Shown: positions 1 through 8,838 of the stretch, piece by piece
Layout: each line of letters starts with the position of its first letter
How positions within the stretch are numbered: the first letter of the stretch is position 1
Origin: JACMLD01 sp038207265
Lineage (GTDB): Bacteria; Bacteroidota; Bacteroidia; Chitinophagales; Chitinophagaceae
NCBI GenBank assembly: GCA_038207265.1
Contig: JBBQZZ010000004.1
Coordinates: 62,001-126,000 of the forward strand
Length of the DNA: 64,000 nt
Direction of reading: 5' to 3'
Notes under the pieces: generated by a model
Told to the model about the DNA's origin: nothing
The model's input: only the letters and a program-made list of their open reading frames with translations
The model's database searches: none
Translations under genes and position numbers: made by a program

Positions 1-727
1 CTGATTTACCATTCTCTTCATATTGAATTTTAAAGTACCCACCCTTATTGTTCAATGCAACTGAGTGATTGACCTCAGCCGGCTTTGGTTCCTGCGTAGG
101 TTGTTCAGCTTTTGTTGTAATTGGTTGTTGTCTTTCTGCAACAGGTTCAATTTTCTTTTCTTCTTTTATTTCTGCTTTCTTCTCATCTGCTTTTGCGGTA
201 TTGGTAACTGTTATTGGGTCAGTAACCATTATTTTATTGCTACCCCTGGATGCCAGTGCTGATTGGGCCGATTTCACTTTTAAATAGCCCACAACTATTT
301 TCAATCCTGCTTTTGCCTGGTCGCGGTTGATACCATTCCATTTTTCCAGGCTTTCTATAGGGACCTTATTATAGTTTACACTTACCCTGTACATCCATTC
401 CTTTTCCTGGATAGTATGATAGACGTTTATAAAAACTTCGTCCGCCTGTTTTTTACCATCCTGTGAAAAGTTAGAAACTGTTAACGGAACTTTTACCTGT
501 TGTCCAATTGCTAAAGGTTTATCAATTGTTGTAGCATTAAACGTAGCAATTTCTTTGGGAGCAATATTGTACGATCTTCCGATACCATACCAGGTTTCCT
601 TTGGTTGAACTGAATGAATAAGATATAAATGTGGTGTAGTGCCCATCACCTGCAAATCGCCGCTTTGCGCAAGACAAAACTGCATACATAACAGTAATAC
701 AAAACTCAAAAGGTATTTATTTCTCAT
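1..727 (-). CDS. Secreted LysM-domain protein, C-terminus cut by the window edge
   Basis: Read directly from the complementary strand: an ATG at 727 opens a frame of 242 codons that runs off the window start without a stop. The first ~20 residues are a classical signal peptide (MRNK, a Leu/Val/Phe-rich core, then LAQS), so the protein is exported. Two LysM-like segments follow, at about residues 33-80 (HLYLIHSVQPKETWYGIG) and 100-155 (VYHTIQEKEWMYRVS), the second ending in a VVGYL motif. LysM binds peptidoglycan. A Lys/Glu/Pro/Thr-rich linker then leads to a GGYFKIQYEENGKS segment that probably starts a further domain outside the window. Envelope binding is inferred; any enzymatic activity cannot be judged from this part. 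Confidence 0.85.
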   Translation of the reverse strand, partial: MRNKYLLSFVLLLCMQFCLAQSGDLQVMGTTPHLYLIHSVQPKETWYGIGRSYNIAPKEIATFNATTIDKPLAIGQQVKVPLTVSNFSQDGKKQADEVFINVYHTIQEKEWMYRVSVNYNKVPIESLEKWNGINRDQAKAGLKIVVGYLKVKSAQSALASRGSNKIMVTDPITVTNTAKADEKKAEIKEEKKIEPVAERQQPITTKAEQPTQEPKPAEVNHSVALNNKGGYFKIQYEENGKS

Positions 728-964
728 CCGTTGGATTTATTGCGACTTACAAATATGAAAACTTTTCTTCCATTATCGGCAAAATTAAAGCCAAATTAAT
801 GTTTTAAATGTTATACACAACAGCAGATTTTTGTTTCTGTTGTAGCGGCCCGCCAGCTAGTTGTAGCATTACGCAATGGGGGGCAGCGTTGATCGCTCTC
901 ATATAAATCATTCACACTTCTGCCATAACTAATTATTAAACTATTCGAGATAATAATAAAAGCC

Positions 965-2380
965 TCAGGGCCGGGCTTTCAATATGCGCCATTGTTTAGG
1001 ATAATAATTATTTATTCTGTTTCCCAACGATTTTATCCAACCCAGGTTATGCCCTTCAAAATTTACCAATGTCCAGCCACAGTGATCAGTTTTCATGGAA
1101 ACTTCTTCTTTACGTAAATATTGTACGGCCTGCTCCCTGTTTAACGGGATGGTAACAATATTTTTATTAAAAATTTGACTTAATGCCAGCTGATGATCCG
1201 GGATCAAATCTTTTCCCATCAATTTACCTATCACGATACCTGCTTTTTTTATGTACAACGCAGATTGCAAAACAGGTATATCGTTCTGAAGCGAAACAGG
1301 TAAGGCAATGATATCATCCTGTTGCTTAAATAAAATCAGTTCTACGTCCGGAGATAACCAGGGACGAACCAGTGCATCCTCTGTTTGCGATAATTTTTCA
1401 ATCTTATGTTTATGAGTTCTGTAATTTTCGAATGTTCCACCACTTAATTTTTTCATTGCGGCAATAAAAAATCCTTCTCCCTGCACTTTATCGGGATAAA
1501 ATCTATATCCATAAGCATGATTCCTTTCTGAAATGGTTTCAATGATATTCCATTCTGCATACATATTCAGCCTTAGCTGCTCCACCTCCAGCCCTTCTGC
1601 CATCCAGTCTAAGATGGTTTCATCTTCTTTCTCAGAATAGGAACAGGTTGAATAAATAAATATGCCATCTTGTTTCAATGCAGGCCATACATCTGATATA
1701 ATCCGCTGCTGGCGCTGGCTGCAGAGTTCAACGCTGTTTTCACCCCATTCTTTAATCGCTGTTGGATCGCGGCGAAACAAACCACTTCCACTACAGGGTG
1801 CATCCACTACTACTACATCAAAATAATTTTCAAGCCTTGCAAAATGAGAAGGATCATTGTTTGTGACAACTAAATTAGCCGCTCCCCATTTAATAATGTT
1901 CTCTGCAAGTATGCCCGCACGCAATTTGATTACTTCATTGCTCACCAATAAGCTTTCATTGCTGATCAAAGATTGTATCAAAGTAGATTTACCGCCCGGC
2001 GCCGCACAAAGATCCAATACTTTCAGCGTTTGATTTAAATCTACCGTCTGTTTCAATGCCTGCTCCAAAAACATACTGGAAGCTTCCTGTACATAATAAC
2101 ATCCTGCGTGATACAATGGATCAAAAGTGAAGGAAGGACGCTCGTTGAGGTAGTATCCGGTGGAACTCCAGGGAACTGGCATTGTGAGTGGTGAGTCGTC
2201 AGTCGTCAGTTTAAACCCCTTCCGATTCAACACTGCCGATTCACGATTTTTTGGAGACTTAAATGGATTGAGTCGTATAGAAGTTACCTGCTGTCCACTT
2301 TCATGCACATCAATGAAAGTTTTTCTGTTAAACCCTTTTAGTCCTTCTAAAGATTGTAATAATTTCTCCGGTAGTTGCAC
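965..2380 (-). CDS. RsmF/NOL1-NOP2-Sun family rRNA (cytosine-C5) methyltransferase
   Basis: The 471-residue protein has the full NOL1/NOP2/Sun signature. The SAM-binding motif is VLDLCAAPGGKSTL (121-134). The catalytic motifs are DAPCSGSGLFRRDP (Cys196) and STCSYSEKEDE (Cys246), giving the two cysteines used for C5 methylation of cytosine. The C-terminal ~180 residues match the extra RNA-binding region of E. coli RsmF (YebU, 479 aa), so 16S rRNA is the likely substrate. It lies downstream of pntB in the same direction, separated by 142 nt. Residues ~46-66 are encoded by a 7-nt-period DNA array that probably forms a surface loop before the catalytic core. The family call is secure; the exact modified base is inferred. 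Confidence 0.9.
   Translation of the reverse strand: MQLPEKLLQSLEGLKGFNRKTFIDVHESGQQVTSIRLNPFKSPKNRESAVLNRKGFKLTTDDSPLTMPVPWSSTGYYLNERPSFTFDPLYHAGCYYVQEASSMFLEQALKQTVDLNQTLKVLDLCAAPGGKSTLIQSLISNESLLVSNEVIKLRAGILAENIIKWGAANLVVTNNDPSHFARLENYFDVVVVDAPCSGSGLFRRDPTAIKEWGENSVELCSQRQQRIISDVWPALKQDGIFIYSTCSYSEKEDETILDWMAEGLEVEQLRLNMYAEWNIIETISERNHAYGYRFYPDKVQGEGFFIAAMKKLSGGTFENYRTHKHKIEKLSQTEDALVRPWLSPDVELILFKQQDDIIALPVSLQNDIPVLQSALYIKKAGIVIGKLMGKDLIPDHQLALSQIFNKNIVTIPLNREQAVQYLRKEEVSMKTDHCGWTLVNFEGHNLGWIKSLGNRINNYYPKQWRILKARP
2184..2249. repeat. Heptamer-word array inside the rsmF-like gene
   Basis: Four contiguous 7-nt words with consensus GTNAGTN occupy 2184-2211 (GTGAGTG, then GTGAGTC and relatives). 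Further words follow at 2222-2249, where CCGATTC recurs exactly 14 nt apart. The array is in frame and codes for residues ~46-66 of the methyltransferase. In transcript orientation it contains CCACTCAC, the exact complement of GTGAGTGG in the array behind pntB. Confidence 0.6.
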
Positions 2381-2479
2381 CTGGCAAATTTATGAAATTA
2401 CAATAAACTTATTGAGGGCATCTATTGGAATTTGAAATTGACCAATTTTAAGAAATTGAAAAGAAGTTACTTATAGTAT

Positions 2480-2521
2480 ACCTCACTAGCCACTCACTAC
2501 TCACTAATCGTTATTCACTAT
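2480..2521. repeat. Heptamer-word array abutting the pntB stop codon
   Basis: Six contiguous 7-nt units, three of them TCACTAN, occupy the plus strand and end one nucleotide before the complement of the pntB stop codon. On the transcript they read as TAGTGAG-type words. This is the partner of the array inside the downstream gene at 2184-2211. Confidence 0.65.
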
Positions 2522-2522
2522 C

Positions 2523-3953
2523 CTATATATTCTTTATCTCCCCAATCAAATCCTGCAACACCTTTTTTGCATCTCCAAATAACATTGAAGTCTTAGGGCG
2601 GAAAAACAAATCATTTTCAATTCCTGCATAACCGGGTTTCATACTCCTCTTATTAACAATACAATTTTTTGCGAGTTCAACATCTAGTATGGGCATACCG
2701 TATATGGGGGAAGCAGGATCCGTTTTTGCTGCAGGGTTTACTACGTCATTCGCGCCCAGAATCAAAACAACATCCGTGGTTGCAAATTCATCATTAGCAT
2801 GCTCCATTTCCATCAGCTTATCGTAGCTAACATCAGCCTCCGCTAATAATACGTTCATGTGCCCGGGCATACGACCCGCCACCGGATGAATTGCATACTT
2901 CACATCCACACCCTTCTCTTCCAGTAATTTTTCCAATTCATGACAGGCATGCTGTGCCTGGGCTACCGCCAATCCATAACCGGGAACAATGATTACCTTT
3001 TTGGCATAACTCATCAGCATAGCTGTATCACTCAAACTAATTTCTTTATAAGTACCCTGTTCCCTAACACCGGAAGTGGCCGCACCTTTAGCTCCAAAAG
3101 AACCAATCAATACATTGGTCAACGAACGATTCATCGCCTTACACATCAGAATGGTTAACAAAGTACCTGCCGCACCAACAAGAATTCCACCCGTAAGCAT
3201 CGCTTTGTTATTATATAAAAACCCACCACATGCAGCGGCTACACCTGTAAAAGAATTCAACAATGAAATGACCACCGGCATATCAGCTCCCCCGATGGGA
3301 AATACAAAAAGTATCCCATAAATAAAAGCAAGTAAACCCGTAACAAAAAATGGAATGATAGCATGTTCTACAGAACTTGTATAGGTAATAATTGCAGATG
3401 TAATGACCAGTCCAAGTACAATCATGTTTACTATGTGCTGTCCCGGAAATGAAAAATCTTTTACTCTTCCATTGAGTTTTCCCCAGGCAATGATACTTCC
3501 CGTATAAGAAACTGTTCCTATGATTGCACCGGCAATAATGGTAAGATATTCTCCCACTGTTATGATGTCTGAAACAAAGACACCGGAATGTGCTTTGTTT
3601 GATTCGTATAAATGATAGAATTCAACCGCAGATATCAACGCCGCACAAGCGCCTCCCATTCCATTGAACAAACTGACCATCTCCGGCATGGCTGTCATCT
3701 TCACTTTTTTTGCCGCCACTGAGCCTGCTATGCTGCCGATTAAAAGCGCGGCAAATATCCACCCGTAATTATGCAATGCGTTTCCTGCATTATCCTTATA
3801 TAAAAAGATTGTGCTGAAAATAGCAAGCGTCATTCCCGCGGCGGCTATCAGGTTACCCTTCCTTGCTGTCAAAGGATTGGATAACATTTTCAATCCAAGA
3901 ATAAACGTTATGGAAGCAATCAGATAGCAAAGGGTAAGTATGTTTAACTCCAT
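2523..3953 (-). CDS. pntB: NAD(P)(+) transhydrogenase (Re/Si-specific) subunit beta
   Basis: The 476-residue protein has about nine hydrophobic helices (domain II), followed by the NADP(H)-binding domain III from about residue 300. Hallmarks of domain III are VIIVPGYGLAVAQAQHACHEL (glycine-rich nucleotide loop), YAIHPVAGRMPGHMNVLLAE and LILGANDVVNPAA, followed by PIYGMPILDV and the KRSMKPGYAGIEN loop. The enzyme couples proton movement across the inner membrane to hydride transfer from NADH to NADP+. It is last in the order pntAA, pntAB, pntB. The length is close to E. coli PntB (462 aa). Confidence 0.97.
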   Translation of the reverse strand: MELNILTLCYLIASITFILGLKMLSNPLTARKGNLIAAAGMTLAIFSTIFLYKDNAGNALHNYGWIFAALLIGSIAGSVAAKKVKMTAMPEMVSLFNGMGGACAALISAVEFYHLYESNKAHSGVFVSDIITVGEYLTIIAGAIIGTVSYTGSIIAWGKLNGRVKDFSFPGQHIVNMIVLGLVITSAIITYTSSVEHAIIPFFVTGLLAFIYGILFVFPIGGADMPVVISLLNSFTGVAAACGGFLYNNKAMLTGGILVGAAGTLLTILMCKAMNRSLTNVLIGSFGAKGAATSGVREQGTYKEISLSDTAMLMSYAKKVIIVPGYGLAVAQAQHACHELEKLLEEKGVDVKYAIHPVAGRMPGHMNVLLAEADVSYDKLMEMEHANDEFATTDVVLILGANDVVNPAAKTDPASPIYGMPILDVELAKNCIVNKRSMKPGYAGIENDLFFRPKTSMLFGDAKKVLQDLIGEIKNI

Positions 3954-4049
3954 TGTTAAATGCTAAAAAATTAAATTATTCAATCTTTGAACCGATTTGT
4001 ATGTTTCGCATCTTTTTTAATCACATTAATCCTACAATTGCGGTTCAGA

Positions 4050-4361
4050 CTATTTCTTCTTCTTAAACATTTCCAGCATCCTGTCTGTCACCACAAATCC
4101 ACCCACCACATTCAATGTACCGAGGATGACCGCCAGAAATCCTAAACCCAATGCCAGGTAATTGCCTGGTGCTGCTTTTCCCATTACTATTATAGCTCCG
4201 ATAATTACTACACCATGAATTGCATTGGCCCCACTCATTAATGGCGTGTGCAATACACTGGGCACACGTCCAATAACTTCAATACCCAGGAATACCATCA
4301 ATGCAACAATGTATATCATTTGTTCATGCGCACTGATCCAGCTAAAAAAGTCAAGTAACAT
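4050..4361 (-). CDS. pntAB: NAD(P) transhydrogenase subunit alpha 2, membrane part
   Basis: This small 103-residue subunit is almost entirely three hydrophobic helices (LMVFLGIEVIGRVPSVLHTP, VVIIGAIIVMG, LGLGFLAVILGTLNVVGGF) and ends in a Lys-rich cytoplasmic tail. It equals the C-terminal membrane portion of E. coli PntA, which here is a separate gene as in Rhodospirillum rubrum. The motif VPSVLHTPLMSGANAIHG is typical. It lies between pntAA (93 nt upstream) and pntB (96 nt downstream), and the three together form one enzyme. Confidence 0.95.
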   Translation of the reverse strand: MLLDFFSWISAHEQMIYIVALMVFLGIEVIGRVPSVLHTPLMSGANAIHGVVIIGAIIVMGKAAPGNYLALGLGFLAVILGTLNVVGGFVVTDRMLEMFKKKK

Positions 4362-4454
4362 ATTTTCAATATTGAATTAACAAATACCTTTTTTATCATT
4401 TCTACACTGGCCGGTATGCAGGTCCTTCAGCTTTTGTCTAAGCAGCTATCGGCG

Positions 4455-5573
4455 TTATTCAACCAGGCTTTTCACTCTTTCATGTACCACTTCTCCTGCA
4501 TGTGTAATACAACTTCCCTTTACTAAATCATCTTCCCAGTTTAATAATAATTTCCCTTCTTTGTCTGTAATCAATTGTAAAAAATTCGAAACATTTTTTC
4601 CGTAGAGTTTGCTGGCATCTGAGGGCATACTGGCTGCCAGCGCTGAGTTACCAATTACAGAAACACCATTGTGACTAATTGTTTCATTGTTTTTTGTGAG
4701 TTCCGTATTGCCACCGCTGGCAGCTGCCAGGTCTATTATCACTGAACCTTTTTTCATCGCTTCAATCATTGCAGTAGTTACCAGTACAGGTGCTGTCTTT
4801 CCGGGAATCTGCGCAGTGGTAATAATTATATCAGCTTTCGCAATACTCTCGGCAATTTTTTCCTTTTGCTTTTGTAAAAATTCTGCTGTTTGATCTACAG
4901 CATATCCACCGGCCTTACTCGCATCAGCTGCACCAGCAACTTCTATAAACTTTGCTCCAAGACTCATCACTTCTTCCTTTACGGCAGGTCTTGTATCAAA
5001 TACTTCCACCGCGGCACCAAGCCGTCGCGCTGTAGCGATGGCTTGCAAACCGGCCACACCTGCACCCAATATTAAAACTTTAGCCGGGGGAATACTTCCT
5101 GCAGCGGTCATAAACATTGGAAAATATTTTGGAAATATATTGGCTGCCAGTAATACTGCTTTATAACCCGCAATATTGGCCTGCGAGCTTAATACATCCA
5201 TGCTTTGCGCACGCGTTGTTCTCGGCAATAAATCAAGACTAAAACTGGTGATTCCTTTCATGGCCCATTGTTTCATTTCATTGAAATGAAACAATGGTTG
5301 ATAAATGCCTATTAAAATTTTTGAAGCAGGAATTTGCAATGCTGAACCTGGTTGCTGAATACATAGAATAATATCAGCGGTTGAGACAATTTCCTCTATA
5401 GGTTTTATTTGCGCACCAGCTTTTATATAATCATCATCCCCTGCCGACGCATTGATGCCGGCCCCTGGCGCTACCAATACACTTAATCCTTTTTTTGTCA
5501 ACGCAGCAACCGCTTCCGGTAATAATGATACACGTGTTTCGTATAATGGTTCCTTCAATACTCCAATTATCAT
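4455..5573 (-). CDS. pntAA: NAD(P) transhydrogenase subunit alpha 1, NAD(H)-binding part
   Basis: The 372-residue protein is related to alanine dehydrogenase and forms the soluble NAD(H)-binding domain I. Its N-terminus MIIGVLKEPLYETRVSLLPE is the family signature. The Rossmann loop VLILGAGVAGLQAIATARRLGA is followed by an acidic residue (VEVFDTRPAV). The mobile loop IIITTAQIPGKTAPVLVT and the VIIDLAAASGGN segment are present. The protein ends before any membrane helix, which confirms the split three-subunit arrangement with pntAB and pntB immediately downstream. Confidence 0.96.
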   Translation of the reverse strand: MIIGVLKEPLYETRVSLLPEAVAALTKKGLSVLVAPGAGINASAGDDDYIKAGAQIKPIEEIVSTADIILCIQQPGSALQIPASKILIGIYQPLFHFNEMKQWAMKGITSFSLDLLPRTTRAQSMDVLSSQANIAGYKAVLLAANIFPKYFPMFMTAAGSIPPAKVLILGAGVAGLQAIATARRLGAAVEVFDTRPAVKEEVMSLGAKFIEVAGAADASKAGGYAVDQTAEFLQKQKEKIAESIAKADIIITTAQIPGKTAPVLVTTAMIEAMKKGSVIIDLAAASGGNTELTKNNETISHNGVSVIGNSALAASMPSDASKLYGKNVSNFLQLITDKEGKLLLNWEDDLVKGSCITHAGEVVHERVKSLVE

Positions 5574-5664
5574 AGTTTACTGTTCTCCGGTTAAGATAGT
5601 AAAAATATAGTTATAGCCACAGCATTTTAATATTCCGCAATAAGATCCTGATCATTCCCAATGA

Positions 5665-6462
5665 TCAAAATCGCAATGCAAAATGTTGTTTCACTTTAAA
5701 TTCCTTCCTGAAAAATACCAGTCCTATAAAAAACAAGTCGATGGTCATCATCACTTCCGGATGTGCTTTTATTTCACTCCATGCAAGTTCCATTTCATCA
5801 CTCCAATGTATATCGTCAAATATTAAAATTGATTGATCACTTCTCTTATTCAGTAACTGGTTAAAATATTTAAGGGTGGGCACTTTCCGGTGATTTCCGT
5901 CAATGAATGCCAGATCAACTGTGGTCAGCCCATCTAATATGTCCTGAAGTTTGTCATCAAAATTACCAACAACGATTTCTACCTGCGACAAAGCCATTGC
6001 ATCAAAATTTCGCCTGGCCACAGAAGCTATCGCGGGTGAGCCTTCGCAGGTAATCAACCTGGCTTTATTGTTGGCCATTGCCATATAAGCAGCAGATAAA
6101 CCCAGTGATGTGCCCAGTTCAATGATTGTTCCTGGTTGGTAATAATTGACTATCCGGAACAATAACTGTCCCCATTTTGCGGGCTTGGCTGCTTGCCTTG
6201 CAATGGCCGAAATTTTTTTCGTTTTTGCATTCCCATTTGCAGATCCGGCTCCATAGTCCGTAATTTCCAGCCCGGTGTTGTCTGATAATAAAATGAATCG
6301 CCAGTCCTCAACTTTTTTGTACGCATAAAATTGCCTTTTATCAATCAGCACATGCCTGATAAAATCAAATACGAAAGGCGAGTGAATACCGTGACCCCTG
6401 CCATTGGAAGCATGAATAAAATGATGAATGTATTTTTTTGCGAGCTGAAACTTAGCGTACAT
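5665..6462 (-). CDS. Class I SAM-dependent (O-)methyltransferase-like protein
   Basis: In this 265-residue Rossmann-type methyltransferase, motif I is IELGTSLGLSAAYMA (about 114-128) with the acidic residue after strand 2 at Glu140. The FIDGNHRK stretch (186-193) and DDIHWSDEM (216-224) resemble the catechol-O-methyltransferase family, whose metal ligands are an Asp and an Asn/His in similar places. The N-terminal ~100 residues are a family-specific extension starting MYAKFQLAKKYIHHF. It follows folA by 8 nt and so is probably cotranscribed with thyA-folA. The substrate is unknown; nothing ties it to folate chemistry beyond position. Confidence 0.75.
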   Translation of the reverse strand: MYAKFQLAKKYIHHFIHASNGRGHGIHSPFVFDFIRHVLIDKRQFYAYKKVEDWRFILLSDNTGLEITDYGAGSANGNAKTKKISAIARQAAKPAKWGQLLFRIVNYYQPGTIIELGTSLGLSAAYMAMANNKARLITCEGSPAIASVARRNFDAMALSQVEIVVGNFDDKLQDILDGLTTVDLAFIDGNHRKVPTLKYFNQLLNKRSDQSILIFDDIHWSDEMELAWSEIKAHPEVMMTIDLFFIGLVFFRKEFKVKQHFALRF

Positions 6463-6470
6463 AGCAGCGG

Positions 6471-6986
6471 TTATTCATGACCGTCAGTCCTGCGCTCCCA
6501 TACCTGGAAACTATAGGAATACTGATGTTTGTCATCGGCGGGAAAATCTAAATTGGAAAATAATTGCCATTCCTTTTCATTAAATGCCGGAAAAAAAGCA
6601 TCGCCGTCAACAAAGGCATGCACACGGGTAATCACAATCTTGTCTGCAACAGGTAATGCTTCTTTATAGATTTCACCACCACCTACAATAAAAGCTTCTT
6701 TGGCATCCGTTTCACCTGCAACCTTAATCGCTTCCTGTAGTGAGGCCGCAATTCTTACAGGTCCTGCCGGATGAATGGCGGAAGGGTTGCGCGAGATGAT
6801 TACATTAAATCTGCCATTTAGTGGTTTGTTGTAAAGCGATTCAAAAGTTTTTCTGCCCATAATTACAGGCATGCCCCAGGTAGTATTTTTGAAAAATCTT
6901 GTATCGTTTGGAAGGGTCCAGACCAACTGGTTTTTTTTTCCAATTACATTGTTCTCTGAAGCCGCTGCAACCAGTGTTATAGTCAT
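6471..6986 (-). CDS. folA: Dihydrofolate reductase
   Basis: DHFR reduces dihydrofolate to tetrahydrofolate with NADPH. The 171-residue protein carries the expected motifs: VAAASENNVIGKKNQLVW (Met20-loop region), LPNDTRFF with the active-site Asp, PVIMGRKTFESL (NADPH binding), VIISRNP and FIVGGGEIYKEAL. It lies 29 nt downstream of thyA, the enzyme that produces dihydrofolate, a classical pairing. The length is slightly above E. coli FolA (159 aa). Confidence 0.97.
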   Translation of the reverse strand: MTITLVAAASENNVIGKKNQLVWTLPNDTRFFKNTTWGMPVIMGRKTFESLYNKPLNGRFNVIISRNPSAIHPAGPVRIAASLQEAIKVAGETDAKEAFIVGGGEIYKEALPVADKIVITRVHAFVDGDAFFPAFNEKEWQLFSNLDFPADDKHQYSYSFQVWERRTDGHE

Positions 6987-7015
6987 CGGGCTGTATATTA
7001 TTGTTGATAATATTC

Positions 7016-7810
7016 TTAAACTGCCACCGGCGCTTTTATGGCGGGATGGTGCTGGTAATTTTCCAAAGTAAAATCTTCATAAGAAAAACCAAAGATATCT
7101 TTTATCTCAGCATTCAATTTCATTGTGGGAAGAGGATAGGGTTCCCTGCTCAATTGAAGTTTTACCTGGTCTAAATGGTTGTTATAGATATGCACATCGC
7201 CGAAACTATGAATGAATTCGCCCGGTGCTAAATCACATACCTGGGCTATCATTAGTGTAAGCAAGGCATACGAAGCAATATTGAAAGGCACCCCCAGGAA
7301 AACATCTGCACTTCGTTGATACAACTGGCAACTTAGTTTACCTTCTGCCACGTAAAATTGAAAAATAGTATGACAGGGCATCAACGCCATCATTGGTAGT
7401 TCTGCAACGTTCCAGGCACTTACTATCAGCCGCCGACTATCCGGATTTGTTTTTATCTGCCGGATGAGATCCGTGATTTGATCATATACTTTACCATCGG
7501 CCCCCTCCCAACTCCGCCATTGTTTTCCGTAAACCGGACCCAGGTCGCCATTTTCATCGGCCCATTCATCCCATATTTTTACAGCATGCTCATTCAGGTA
7601 TTTAATATTGGTTGCTCCTTTCAAAAACCAAAGCAATTCATAAACAATGCTTTTGAGATGCAATTTTTTTGTGGTGACAAGGGGAAATCCTTTGCTTAAA
7701 TCAAATCGCATCTGGTAACCGAAAAAACTGGTTGTGCCGGTCCCTGTCCTGTCTGTTTTAGCTGTACCATTATTTAAAATATGCTTTAGTAATTGCTGGT
7801 ATTGTTGCAT
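7016..7810 (-). CDS. thyA: Thymidylate synthase
   Basis: ThyA methylates dUMP to dTMP using methylene-tetrahydrofolate. The 264-residue length and residue numbering match E. coli. Arg21 lies in DRTGTGTTSFFG, the nucleophile Cys146 in LMPCHTIFQFYV, the phosphate-binding arginines in NPDSRRLIVSAWN, and QRSADVFLGVPFNIASYA and HIYNNHLDQV are intact. It is the first gene of the thyA-folA-methyltransferase run on the minus strand. The ATG at 7810 gives the family-typical start MQQYQQLLKHIL. Confidence 0.98.
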   Translation of the reverse strand: MQQYQQLLKHILNNGTAKTDRTGTGTTSFFGYQMRFDLSKGFPLVTTKKLHLKSIVYELLWFLKGATNIKYLNEHAVKIWDEWADENGDLGPVYGKQWRSWEGADGKVYDQITDLIRQIKTNPDSRRLIVSAWNVAELPMMALMPCHTIFQFYVAEGKLSCQLYQRSADVFLGVPFNIASYALLTLMIAQVCDLAPGEFIHSFGDVHIYNNHLDQVKLQLSREPYPLPTMKLNAEIKDIFGFSYEDFTLENYQHHPAIKAPVAV

Positions 7811-8141
7811 GCCTGCAAGGTAAGGAAAAGGCTATTCCAAATTGGTAAAGCAGTACTTCTGTGGGGAAACTGTGTATTTAATTTGATAGCTGTATTGTCC
7901 TTGTTTTTCCCCATTGTGGGTTTCAAAATTTTCCTGTTGTAGTTTATTTTATAATATAAACGTACTTAAAAGTTACGGCATCGCTTTTGTAAAAATGTGG
8001 TATCAGATAATTGCATACTGGGATTGTTTCTAAATGAATATATAAGTTAGCCGATGAACCAAACAAAGTGAACGGGAATTGAGTTCGCGTTATTTATTTT
8101 TTTTAGGGATTTGAAATATTTTAATAACCAAAAAAGTTTTT
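7811..8141. other. Divergent spacer thyA / outer-membrane gene, no gene seen
   Basis: This 331-nt AT-rich region between divergent genes must hold promoters for both. I see no intact reading frame, no strong hairpin, and no clean TTG-N19-21-TAnnTTTG pair. Confidence 0.5.
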
Positions 8142-8732
8142 ATGAAAAAGATTGTACTTTTTTCTTCACTATTCATCAGTACGGTAAGTTTTGCACAGAG
8201 TTTTCAATTTGGAATCAAGGCCGGACCTAATTTCAGCAATTTTACCGGAAGTAATTTTGAGGATACCAAGGCTAAAACGCTGGTAGGCTTTCATGCTGGC
8301 GCGTTCTTAAGTTTATTTGCAGGAAATAACTTTGCAATTCAGCCAGAAGTTTTATTTTCTACTCAAGGTGCCAGGCTGGAAGACGCCACAAATAAAACAG
8401 ACTACAAACTTACGTATATCAATATTCCGGTAATGTTGAAATATCGATTCAATGGAGGATTTTACCTGGAAGCGGGTCCGCAAGTAGGATTTAAAGTTCA
8501 TGAACAAGTTGCTGGCAGTTCAGAAGACTTTGCAAAAAATACCGATGTTTCCCTCGCTGGTGGATTGGGTTTTCATAGCCCAATTGGTCTTGGAATAGGC
8601 GCGCGTTATGCGGCCGGTCTTACCAAATTAGGAGATATTAAAAATTCCCCATCACAACCAAACTGGAAAAACGGAGTGATACAGATAAGCTTATTTTATA
8701 CCCTGTTTAATAATAATAAGATCTCAAAATAA
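8142..8732 (+). CDS. Outer-membrane beta-barrel protein (PorT/OMP_b-brl_2 type)
   Basis: The 196-residue protein has a clear signal peptide (MKKIVLFSSLFISTVSFAQS). The mature part begins FQFGIKAGPNFSNFTG and shows alternating strands such as TLVGFHAGAFLSLFAG, FAIQPEVLFSTQGARL, LTYINIPVMLKYRFNGGFYLEAGPQVG and LAGGLGFHSPIGLGIGARYAAGL. This is the usual pattern of the small eight-strand bacteroidete outer-membrane barrels. No ligand or transport role can be read from it. It stands alone and is closed by a strong terminator at 8754-8787. Confidence 0.85.
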   Translation: MKKIVLFSSLFISTVSFAQSFQFGIKAGPNFSNFTGSNFEDTKAKTLVGFHAGAFLSLFAGNNFAIQPEVLFSTQGARLEDATNKTDYKLTYINIPVMLKYRFNGGFYLEAGPQVGFKVHEQVAGSSEDFAKNTDVSLAGGLGFHSPIGLGIGARYAAGLTKLGDIKNSPSQPNWKNGVIQISLFYTLFNNNKISK

Positions 8733-8753
8733 ACAGATATTAATGTAATAGAA

Positions 8754-8787
8754 GAAAAAAGCTGTACAAAAACATGTGCAGCTTTTT
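8754..8787. terminator. Bidirectional intrinsic terminator
   Basis: A 9-bp stem (8760-8768 with 8775-8783, one G-T pair) and a 6-nt loop are flanked by a T run to the right and an A run to the left. It separates two convergent genes and can serve both. Confidence 0.85.
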
Positions 8788-8838
8788 ATTTGTCCGTCCA
8801 AAGAAAAATTATTTTGCAATCGATTTTTGTAAAAAAGA

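Noticed and set aside
65..287. Two overlapping plus-strand ORFs near the window start
   Set aside because: Both are antisense to the low-complexity linker of the LysM protein.
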